Assembly: GCA_012719125.1 (NCBI GenBank)
Contig: JAAYAY010000124.1
Span: 1-64,000, forward strand
Length of the DNA stretch: 64,000 nucleotides
Origin: Planctomycetaceae bacterium
GTDB taxonomy: Bacteria > Planctomycetota > Planctomycetia > Pirellulales > Thermoguttaceae
Direction of reading: 5' to 3'
Position numbers and translations under genes: made by a program
Notes under the pieces: model-generated
Database searches by the model: none
Told to the model about the DNA's origin: nothing
What the model saw: only the letters and a program-made list of their open reading frames with translations
Shown here: in pieces, positions 29,532-37,197 of the stretch
How the letters are laid out: every line of letters starts with the position of its first letter
Position numbering within the stretch: the first letter of the stretch is position 1

Positions 29532-30071
29532 ATGCGATGGTATTGGATCGATCGGTTTATTGAGTTCGAGAGTGGTCGCCGGGCCAAGGCCGTGAAGAAT
29601 ATCACTCTCGCGGAAGACCACTTGCACGACCATTTCCCCTTTTTCCCCGTGATGCCGAATTCCCTCATTATCGAGGGCGTTGCCCAGACGGGCGGCCTGC
29701 TGGTCTGCGAATCCACGGGGTTCCGGGAGAAAGTCGTCCTGGCCAAGTTGTCAAAGGCCAAGTTCTACAGCGACGCCAGGCCGGGCGACACGCTGGTCTA
29801 CAGCGTCACCGTCGACGACATCCGCAAGGACGGCGCCATGGTCACGGCAACGAGCCACAAGAACGAGGAACTGCACGCCGAAATGTCGATCTTCTTCGCC
29901 CATCTCGACGACGCCTACCGCGACAAGAGTCTATTCGCGCCGGGTGACCTCTTGAAAATGATGCGCGTGTTGCGGGCCTACGACGTCGGAATCGGGCCGG
30001 ACGGAGGTCCGCTCCGCGAACCCGCAGAAGACCCGTCGGTTGAGCCAGTGAATCCGGGAGGCCAGTCATGA
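29532..30071 (+). CDS. Second FabZ/FabA-like dehydratase
   Basis: 179 residues. The hot-dog motif is HFPFFPVMPNSLIIEGVAQTGG (first half residues 37-53), with the catalytic His and the Glu of IIEG. It differs from the first dehydratase in having Phe-Phe and Pro-Asn in place of Pro-Gly at the motif. Residues 145-179 form an extra C-terminal tail. The stop overlaps the FabF start by 4 nt (ATGA), so the two are coupled. The 112-nt gap from the ACP gene holds no other gene. Confidence 0.85.
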   Translation: MRWYWIDRFIEFESGRRAKAVKNITLAEDHLHDHFPFFPVMPNSLIIEGVAQTGGLLVCESTGFREKVVLAKLSKAKFYSDARPGDTLVYSVTVDDIRKDGAMVTATSHKNEELHAEMSIFFAHLDDAYRDKSLFAPGDLLKMMRVLRAYDVGIGPDGGPLREPAEDPSVEPVNPGGQS

Positions 30072-31351
30072 GAAGGCGCGTCGTCGTCACCGGAATCGGA
30101 TGGGTCAATCCCCTGGGAGCCGAGATCGACCGGGTATGGCAGCGGCTTCTTGCCGGCGATTCCGGGGTGGGGATGATCTCGCGTTTCGACGCCAGCAACT
30201 TTCCCACCAAGATCGCCGCAGAGGTGCGCGATTGGGACCTTTCCGACGTGGGCGAGGACCCTGCCGACTGGGAACACCAAGGTCTCCATACACGATTTGC
30301 CGTGGGCGCCGGCAAGAAGGCCTTTGCCGATTCGGGCCTCAAAGACGCCTCTCTTGATCCGACTCGGTTCGGCGTCTACACGGGCAGCGGCGAGGGGCAG
30401 CAGGACTTCGACCGTTTCACTCAGATGATGGTCGCGGCCCTGGAGGGTGAAACGCTCGACGTGGTCAAGTTCACCAAGAAGGGGCTTGAGATTCTGAACC
30501 CGATCTGCGAGTTGGAGCAGGAACCCAACATGCCGGCCGCCCACCTGGCCGGCATGTTCGACGCCCAAGGCCCCAACGTCAATTGCCTGACGGCCTGCGC
30601 GGCAAGCAGCCAGGCCATCGGCGAGGCGGTCGAGATCATCCGCCGCAACGAGGCCGACCTGATGCTGGCCGGCGGCACCCACACGATGATCCACCCCTTC
30701 GGCGTGACCGGGTTCAACCTGTTGACGGCCTTGAGCACCTACAACGAGAATCCCGCCAAGGCCTCGCGGCCCTTCGACCGGAATCGGGACGGGTTCGTGC
30801 TCGGCGAAGGCGCCGGCATGGTCATCCTCGAGGAACTCGAACACGCCAGGAGGCGGGGCGCGAAGATCTACGGCGAACTCGTCGGGTACGGTTCGACCGC
30901 CGACGCCTTCCGGATCACCGACACCCACCCCGAAGGTCGCGGCGGCATCAGTTGCATGAAGATGGCCGTTGCCGACGCCGGGCTCAATCTCGACCAGATC
31001 GACTACATCAACGCTCACGGGACGAGCACGACCGTGAACGACAAGGTCGAGACCCTGGCAATTCGCGAGGTCTTCGGCGAGTATGCCGACAGGATTCCCG
31101 TTTCCAGCACCAAGAGCATGATGGGCCACCTGATTGCCGCAGCGGGGGCGACGGAGCTGATCGTCTGTCTGTTGACGCTTCGCGACAACATCGTCCCCCC
31201 GACGACCAACTACGAAACGCCGGACCCCGACTGCGATCTGGACTACGTTCCCAACGTGGCTCGCGAGCACAAGTGCGACAACGTGCTCAGCAACAGTTTC
31301 GGCTTCGGCGGGCAGAACATCACGCTGATTGCGCAGCGTTTCACGGGCTGA
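30068..31351 (+). CDS. fabF: 3-oxoacyl-ACP synthase II (FabF-like)
   Basis: 427 residues. Catalytic Cys177 in NCLTACAASSQ, His in YINAHGTSTTVND and His in STKSMMGHLIAAAGATE give the complete Cys-His-His triad of a condensing enzyme. C-terminal NSFGFGGQN is typical. It extends acyl-ACP with malonyl-ACP. An insertion near residues 105-155 (between the VYTGSGEGQQ and ANMP-like parts) is longer than in E. coli FabF. Last gene of the unit. Confidence 0.92.
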   Translation: MRRRVVVTGIGWVNPLGAEIDRVWQRLLAGDSGVGMISRFDASNFPTKIAAEVRDWDLSDVGEDPADWEHQGLHTRFAVGAGKKAFADSGLKDASLDPTRFGVYTGSGEGQQDFDRFTQMMVAALEGETLDVVKFTKKGLEILNPICELEQEPNMPAAHLAGMFDAQGPNVNCLTACAASSQAIGEAVEIIRRNEADLMLAGGTHTMIHPFGVTGFNLLTALSTYNENPAKASRPFDRNRDGFVLGEGAGMVILEELEHARRRGAKIYGELVGYGSTADAFRITDTHPEGRGGISCMKMAVADAGLNLDQIDYINAHGTSTTVNDKVETLAIREVFGEYADRIPVSSTKSMMGHLIAAAGATELIVCLLTLRDNIVPPTTNYETPDPDCDLDYVPNVAREHKCDNVLSNSFGFGGQNITLIAQRFTG

Positions 31352-31666
31352 ACGGCCCGCAGAGTCGCTTGATCCGGAAGTAACGATCAGAGAAGAGGTA
31401 CCGCTGCCGCTTCTCTGTTTGGAGGGGACGCGGCGACTTCTCCACTTGCCGCCGACCGTGCCGTCTCCACGGCACTGCCGCGATCAGGGCGTCTTTTCGG
31501 GCTGCGAAGAAGACTCGTTCTAGTAAGGTTCTTATGGTAGGGCAAAGTGCCCTGGCGTGCCCTGCGAGGAACCTCTCAGATTTTTTCTCAAGTTCTATCT
31601 CGTTGGGCGATCGCTGTTTGGCGATAGGTGAATACCCTACACAAAAGTTTTTTTGCCGAATTCCTT

Positions 31667-31694
31667 TTGACTTGTTCTTGCCGTCGTGTATATC
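31667..31694 (+). promoter_or_regulatory. Promoter of a candidate structured RNA
   Basis: TTGACT (31667-31672), 16 nt, TATATC (31689-31694). Predicted start at about 31701, eight bases before the first perfect stem. Confidence 0.45.
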
Positions 31695-31700
31695 CAATTG

Positions 31701-31865
31701 GCCGCAGCGTGAATCGCCGCCTGAAACAGCCGACCTCCGAGGTCGTGGCGGCCTTTCCCGCAGGGCCAATGATTCACCAAGGATTGGGAGCGCCGTCTGC
31801 GACATTCTCCCGGACGGCGCTCCGGCTCGATCCTCATCGGTGCGGCGTGTGGCCGCGCGTTTTCG
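31701..31865 (+). ncRNA. Candidate structured small RNA
   Basis: Perfect nested stems lie immediately after a promoter: GTGAATC (31709-31715) pairs with 31771-31777; inside it GCCGCC (31716-31721) pairs with 31747-31752, enclosing GACC/GGTC (31732-31735 with 31741-31744). Next an 11-bp stem pairs 31787-31797 (GGAGCGCCGTC) with 31813-31823. A GCGGC/GCCGC hairpin (31842-31856) followed by GCGTTTT ends the series as a weak terminator. No known family recognised; the order promoter-stems-terminator is what supports the call. Confidence 0.4.
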
Positions 31866-33137
31866 TTCCACGGTCTTTTCAGATTCTCTTCCGGCTGCGG
31901 AAAGAAGGGTGAAGTCATGAGGTTTACGGGTTCGGCTCCGATCCATGGGGCACCTGCATGACCGGACGACGGCTGCGGGTGCCCCGAATCGCGGGGGCGG
32001 AGAGATGCCTTCGGGCCGCCGGCCCGAGCTTCGTACCCCGTCTCGTCGCTCGTTTTCCCGATCGGTTCATTCCCAAACAGCCCAGGAGGTCAAACTCCGA
32101 ATCAGCGATTGATCGTATCACTCGGCGCGAGGGAACGCGGGGGAGTTGCGCGTAACAGCTCCGTCGGGCTGTCGGCCGGAAGCGAGACCTGTTCCGGCTT
32201 CTGCGTCCGCCCGCCTCCCTTTCGCCGAGAGCGTGGCGGCCTGTGTGCCGCCGGTCGACGCGACGCCCTACGGTCGGCGTGACCGACCCGTTGCCAACGA
32301 CCCTGCCCGCCAGATCTCAACACTCGGGGCCCCTACCCCCGCGAGAGCGGCAATTTGCCGAAAGACGTTGACTGGCCGAGGGTTAGCGGCATCCGGTCGC
32401 ACCCGAATGAGCGTGCCAGACGCACGCAGCCCCGTCGAAGGCGGTATTTGGGCCCAGGGTCCTCGGCGTTGAGGAAACCCGGAAAACTCGTCTTGCCAAT
32501 CGGCAGGCCGAGAATAAAATGGAAGGTGTGACAGGCGAGCAGTCGTGGCGAAGAAACATGTCGGCACTGCCGTCTCTCCTGCTTCCGAATGGTCCGGAGT
32601 TGTGAACATGTTCCACACCATTCGTAATCTGCGGGCTTTCGCCCAACTGCGCAGGGCCGCACGCTCTGCACCCGTTTGACGGGACGCGTGGCCCCGAGGC
32701 CATGTGTCCCTGACGATGCGGTGTCGCATCCCCCGGCATCCCCCGCCGCCAGCCGGCCCGCGCCGATGATCGCCCCCTTGGCGTATGGTGCGAAGCAGCT
32801 TGTGGCGGCCTCTCGCTACGGCGAGCTGCCGGGAGAGTTTCAGGTCGTTTTGGCGAACGTCGGCCTGCCTCACCGGTGATTCGTCAGGTCTGTGCGTAAA
32901 AAGGAGCGATGAATCGAGGCTGTGGCTTCTACCCGTCAACAAGAACCCTTTGGAACTCTTTAGTTTGTTTGTCGACCAAATTTCGAAGCGCGCTTGTCGC
33001 CGATGAACGTCCTTGCCATACTGCGGGCCGGTCCCCAGGGGGGCACCCAGTGAAAGGCTCAAAAAACGTGCTCATGCACGTGGCAACGATCTCGGCGACA
33101 AGCGCGTTCTTCTTTGCGCCATGTCTGGCAGCCAGTT

Positions 33138-36100
33138 CTATTCGGTCTGCACGGCCGCCCGAATCGTGACCGGGCCAATCAGCCCGGCCGGCTTCAGAGG
33201 GGCGTTCTTCGGAACGGCTGACGGGGCTTGCAGATAGGTGCTCCGCTCGTTGGACGGCAAATCGGCATCCCCTACAAGCCGATTGTACCAGCAGTTGATC
33301 ACGTCGACTTCGAGCACGTTCTCCCCCGCCCGGGCGGCTTCGCTGACGTCGACCTGCCATGGCGCGATCCAGAGGGTGCCCAGCGGACGGCCGTTCAGCC
33401 GCACGCGGGCCAAATCGTGGAGTTTACCCAGGTCCAGCCGGAGCCGCCGACCATGGACGGATTTGGGCAAGACAAACGTCGTACGATAAGTGGCCTTGCC
33501 TGCGAAGTGCCGGATCGACTCGTCGGCGTGGGATGTCCAGTTGACCAGTGCGTCGAAGGTCGCCTTCTTTGCGTCACCCTGGGGCGGTTGAAAGGTCACT
33601 TCCCATGGTCCGGCAACCTGGACGGGCGACGGAACCGCGGAAATCTCCGACACGGTCGTTCGGCCCAGCGCCGTGGTGAACGTGTACTTGCCCGGTTCCC
33701 GGAAGAGCGTCTCCACTTTCCCCTCGGCATCCAGCGCGAGTTGAACCGCCGTCGCGGGCGCCAACTCGTCGGGACGAGCCATCGACTTCATCAGTTCGCC
33801 CACCTCCGCCTCATCGAGCGATCGGCCGATCTGCTCGATCGGCCCAAGATCGCCGGCGAACGACGTCGAGGGGCTGCCCGGATGGACAATGTGAGAGCTT
33901 CTCAAGCCCCTATGAGCCAGCCGGCCGTTGAGGTACAAGTGCGGTTGATTGTCGCGATACACGACGGCCACATGAGTCCAACCATCAATCGGACCGGCGT
34001 ACGACAGCGGCGGCGAGAAGTAGCTGGCGCCGTGTTCGAACACGCAGATGCCGTTTCGTCCCACGGCGATGCCGCAGCCGGCATGGTCATCTCCACCGAA
34101 ACTGTTGCCGTGCGTGGCGACCGTTGCTTCGTTGCGTGGATCGGCCATGCCGTGCACGCCCGCCACGTGCTGGGGGACGATCGTCGTATCAGCGCCCGGG
34201 CGGACCCACACGGCCACGGTGAAGTTGCTCGCCGCAACTTCGCTCGCTGTGGCCGACGATTTCGGACGGGCAACGGTTGCCGTCGCATCGAGAATCGTGT
34301 CTGAATCCTTCTGCACCTTCACGATCCGCTCTGCCGCCATCGGCTCCTCGCCGAACACAACGAACACCGAGGCGTGCGGCCCCAGGACGATCGGTAGTTG
34401 AATGTGACCGTCCCTGATGTCATAGACAGCCGGACGCTCAACCTGCCCGGTAGCCGGCCACCACAAGGTCGGGGCTCGATCGCCCACTCGAAACGCCGCC
34501 AGCGTCGCGACCTCCTGAGGTTCGGGATTGGCGACGAAGTAGATCTCCCGGTCTCCGGTTGACCGATGCGTATAGCGAAGCGGAGCCTGGCTCAGGAAGT
34601 CCGGCTCGATGTCGAAACGATCGAGAACCGTTGTCAGGTCCTCGCCCCAGATCACGCGGCCTTGGCCAAATTGCCGTTCACCGGTTTCCATGTCTGTCCC
34701 GGTTCCCCAGATCTCGGCGGCCAAACGGCGGATCTCTTCGTCGCACTTCGGGTAGTCCCTCATGCTTGGCGATCGCTTCGGAGGCCGGCCGAGAACGACG
34801 GCGCCAGCACGGATGAGATCGCGGATCTTGCCGAGCAACTCCGGCCGCATGGTCTCCTGATCGGGCAAGACGAGCACACGATAGCTTGTTCCATGAGGCA
34901 GCGCAAGGCGGCCGTCTTCGACCGACATCTTCTCCAGAATGACCTCGGCGTTGACGTAGTCGAAGTCGTGACCGGCGGGTAGCTCGGGCTGGCGAATGCC
35001 GGTCATCTTGGGCGTGTCTTCGCCGATGAAGTAGGCCACGTCGGCCACACGGGTCCCCTGCTGGAGCATGAAGCAACAGCGTCGCAGGTAGTCGATCCAG
35101 GCCCGGCCTTCCTCAAACCAGGTGTTGTGGCGATTGAACTCGGTGCCGAACCAGGCGTTGACGCCGGGACGCCGGTCCTGCCAGGGCTGCTGGATGTAGA
35201 CGTGGAGCACAAAGTGGTTGATGCCCTCGCAAAAAGCCCAGTCGCCCCGGGTCTTGAGATCGGAGGGCACCGTGTCGAATCGGGATGGACTCGCGGTGAA
35301 GGCCTCGGCCGAGACCAGCGGGAAGCCGTAGGTATTGGCTGCCGAAGAGGCGGCGCGGCATTCGATCGAGCCGAGACTCCCCTTGGTCCAGAATTCGCCG
35401 CCGACGCGATGGGACTGTCCGCCGTACTGGAGGAACTCGGCCGGGAAACCCCAGTGGCCGTAGTTCTCCAGCCAGAGCTGCAGGCCATGAGGCTGGCACA
35501 GGTCGCGGAGGCCGCCGACGTACTCGGTGGCGATCCGGTCGGCCACCAGCCGTCGAAGGTCCCAGAGGAAGCGATTCGACTGGTCGGCCGTCCCCACAAC
35601 GCGTCCGGAAAGTGTGGCTAGCCAGGGGATCGGATCGTAGCCGTAACGCTCGCGGAACAGTCCGTCGAACCCTTCCGTCCAGTTCTGCGATCCTTGCTCG
35701 TAGCTGTCGGCGACCACGGTTGTGAAGGCCTTGCGATCGGCGGCGGGCATTCGCTTCAAGAGCCGGCCGATGAAGGCGTCGAAATGGTGCTTCGCATGGT
35801 CGCGGTTCATCTTGTCGACTTCCAGGCCGATCCCCTCGGGTGAAGAGGGGCTGTTCTCCGTTCCTGTGGGCGCCATGCCGATGCGAAGGACGACCCAATC
35901 CCCGTCCGGCACATCCCAAGCCAACGTCCCGTCGTCCGCCATCTTCGACGACAGATTGAGAATGCCGTCGGCTGAAATTGCCAGGTCGGTCGAATCAACC
36001 TCCGCCTGCTCGGGCCAGAGGTAGTCGTCCCACATGGGGAGCGGGGTGGGGTGCATCTTGCCGAGCTGCTTCTCCACGTAGGACTCGACCCTTGCGGCCG

Positions 36101-37046
36101 ATGACAGACTGATTTCCCGCAACGAGGCCTTGCCGGAGATCTGTCGGAGGACGAGGCGGAACCGTTTCGCGGTCGCCGGTTCGAAGGCGGCAACCACCGG
36201 CCCTTCCGGCATGGGGCCCACGTGGATCTTCATATTGGAGCGGTCGTACTTGAAGGTCCTGAGCGAGTGGAATTGCCCGTCCTCGCCTGCCGCCAGCAAT
36301 TCGCACTGCGCCGACCACGGTGAGGAGGTGGGTATCAGCGCGATACTTCGGGCGGTCAGCGATTCGTCGAGGTTGATGTCGAGAACGAACTGGCCGGCCG
36401 GAATGTCGAGTTGAGTTTCCGAGTTCCCGTCGACCAACCTGGCAAGTCCCTGCACCTCGGGCGTGCCGGCGAGCCGCGGTCTTCGCCGGGCAAGCGAGTC
36501 GTCGTCCGCCTTTGGTGCCGGAAAGGCGAGGACGGCCACGTCCTGGAAGTCGTCGGCCGGTACCGCCAGTGCGGCTTCGAGCCGCTTTGGCCCCTTCACC
36601 CGCAATTCGGACGAAGTCAGATAGCGCATGGCCCGATCGGGCGTGATCCACGGTCCGCCCGACTGGCTCCAGCCGGGGCAGTTGAACATGCCGATCTTCA
36701 CGCCGACCCGGCCGCCCTCGCGAACGGCGTGCTCGATGAGCCCCCACCACTCGTCGGTCATCACCTTCACGTCACCGGCCGGCACGTTGTCGAGGAAGAT
36801 GTTGCCGATGAATGCCTCGCCGATCCCCACCCGGGCCATCGCTTCCAGGTCGCGAGTGACGCCTTCCTTGGAGATATTGTCGCTGATCCAGTACCAGTAA
36901 ACGGCCGGCTTGGTCTGAACCGGGGGGTCACGAAAGCCTTGTTCGAGCGGGGACACCGCGTCGGCGCCAAGTGTCCTCATGGACAATGATGCTGCCAAGC
37001 AACTCACGACAATCAAAGTGACAGGATTCAACGTCCGGCGAAACAT
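33138..37046 (-). CDS. Secreted GH106-type alpha-L-rhamnosidase-like hydrolase with LamG and C-terminal beta-sandwich
   Basis: 1302 residues. A Sec signal peptide covers about residues 1-28. The GH106-like N-terminus (VYWYWISDNISKEGVTRDLE, then GIGEAFIGNIF) leads into a long catalytic region with ADSYEQGSQNW and VSAEAFT, where the family's acidic residues are expected. A LamG-type lectin fold lies near residues 930-1090 (FTVAVWVRPGADTTI, WTHVAVVYRDNQPHLYLNG). The last 165 residues form a galactose-binding-like beta-sandwich. It probably removes rhamnose from plant or algal polysaccharide in the periplasm or outside. AAGGA precedes the ATG at 37046; the frame is open upstream through a hairpin that is not coding. 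The rhamnose assignment is by resemblance only. Confidence 0.8.
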   Translation of the reverse strand: MFRRTLNPVTLIVVSCLAASLSMRTLGADAVSPLEQGFRDPPVQTKPAVYWYWISDNISKEGVTRDLEAMARVGIGEAFIGNIFLDNVPAGDVKVMTDEWWGLIEHAVREGGRVGVKIGMFNCPGWSQSGGPWITPDRAMRYLTSSELRVKGPKRLEAALAVPADDFQDVAVLAFPAPKADDDSLARRRPRLAGTPEVQGLARLVDGNSETQLDIPAGQFVLDINLDESLTARSIALIPTSSPWSAQCELLAAGEDGQFHSLRTFKYDRSNMKIHVGPMPEGPVVAAFEPATAKRFRLVLRQISGKASLREISLSSAARVESYVEKQLGKMHPTPLPMWDDYLWPEQAEVDSTDLAISADGILNLSSKMADDGTLAWDVPDGDWVVLRIGMAPTGTENSPSSPEGIGLEVDKMNRDHAKHHFDAFIGRLLKRMPAADRKAFTTVVADSYEQGSQNWTEGFDGLFRERYGYDPIPWLATLSGRVVGTADQSNRFLWDLRRLVADRIATEYVGGLRDLCQPHGLQLWLENYGHWGFPAEFLQYGGQSHRVGGEFWTKGSLGSIECRAASSAANTYGFPLVSAEAFTASPSRFDTVPSDLKTRGDWAFCEGINHFVLHVYIQQPWQDRRPGVNAWFGTEFNRHNTWFEEGRAWIDYLRRCCFMLQQGTRVADVAYFIGEDTPKMTGIRQPELPAGHDFDYVNAEVILEKMSVEDGRLALPHGTSYRVLVLPDQETMRPELLGKIRDLIRAGAVVLGRPPKRSPSMRDYPKCDEEIRRLAAEIWGTGTDMETGERQFGQGRVIWGEDLTTVLDRFDIEPDFLSQAPLRYTHRSTGDREIYFVANPEPQEVATLAAFRVGDRAPTLWWPATGQVERPAVYDIRDGHIQLPIVLGPHASVFVVFGEEPMAAERIVKVQKDSDTILDATATVARPKSSATASEVAASNFTVAVWVRPGADTTIVPQHVAGVHGMADPRNEATVATHGNSFGGDDHAGCGIAVGRNGICVFEHGASYFSPPLSYAGPIDGWTHVAVVYRDNQPHLYLNGRLAHRGLRSSHIVHPGSPSTSFAGDLGPIEQIGRSLDEAEVGELMKSMARPDELAPATAVQLALDAEGKVETLFREPGKYTFTTALGRTTVSEISAVPSPVQVAGPWEVTFQPPQGDAKKATFDALVNWTSHADESIRHFAGKATYRTTFVLPKSVHGRRLRLDLGKLHDLARVRLNGRPLGTLWIAPWQVDVSEAARAGENVLEVDVINCWYNRLVGDADLPSNERSTYLQAPSAVPKNAPLKPAGLIGPVTIRAAVQTE

Positions 37047-37097
37047 GATAACATTCCTTTGGTCACTGGCTGGTAATCGCAACTTCCAGCGGGTTGC

Positions 37098-37167
37098 TCG
37101 TTTAACGCCCAGCCGAAGGCGCCGGCTTCCATAGTACGGCCGGCGCCTTCGGCTGGGCGTTAAACGA
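37098..37167. repeat. 29-bp perfect inverted repeat with 12-nt loop
   Basis: 37098-37126 is perfectly complementary to 37139-37167. It lies between the GH89 stop (37198) and the GH106 start (37046). It could terminate the GH89 transcript or cap the GH106 message. No U-tract follows, so it is unlike a standard intrinsic terminator. Confidence 0.9.
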
Positions 37168-37197
37168 CTGCACAGTCGGGTGGCCGCCCCTGTTGCG

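Larger units (their letters stand above)
31352..33137. other. 1.8-kb stretch without a convincing protein gene
   Basis: Open frames here lack ribosome sites, recognisable motifs or conserved sequence. The left part contains a promoter followed by strong perfect stems (see the RNA candidate). Further right, CGAATGGT (32586-32593) pairs with 32617-32624 around an inner TGTG/CACA stem, another structured spot. No tRNA, RNase P, tmRNA or SRP RNA signature was recognised. Confidence 0.55.

Noticed and set aside
30068-31351. Polyketide or PUFA synthase function for the FabF-like gene
   Set aside because: It is a single-domain condensing enzyme in a discrete type II gene set with no acyltransferase or multidomain neighbours.
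32268-33062. Minus-strand frame of about 264 codons in the gene-poor stretch
   Set aside because: No ribosome site, no recognisable domain, composition unlike neighbouring proteins; three overlapping frames compete there.
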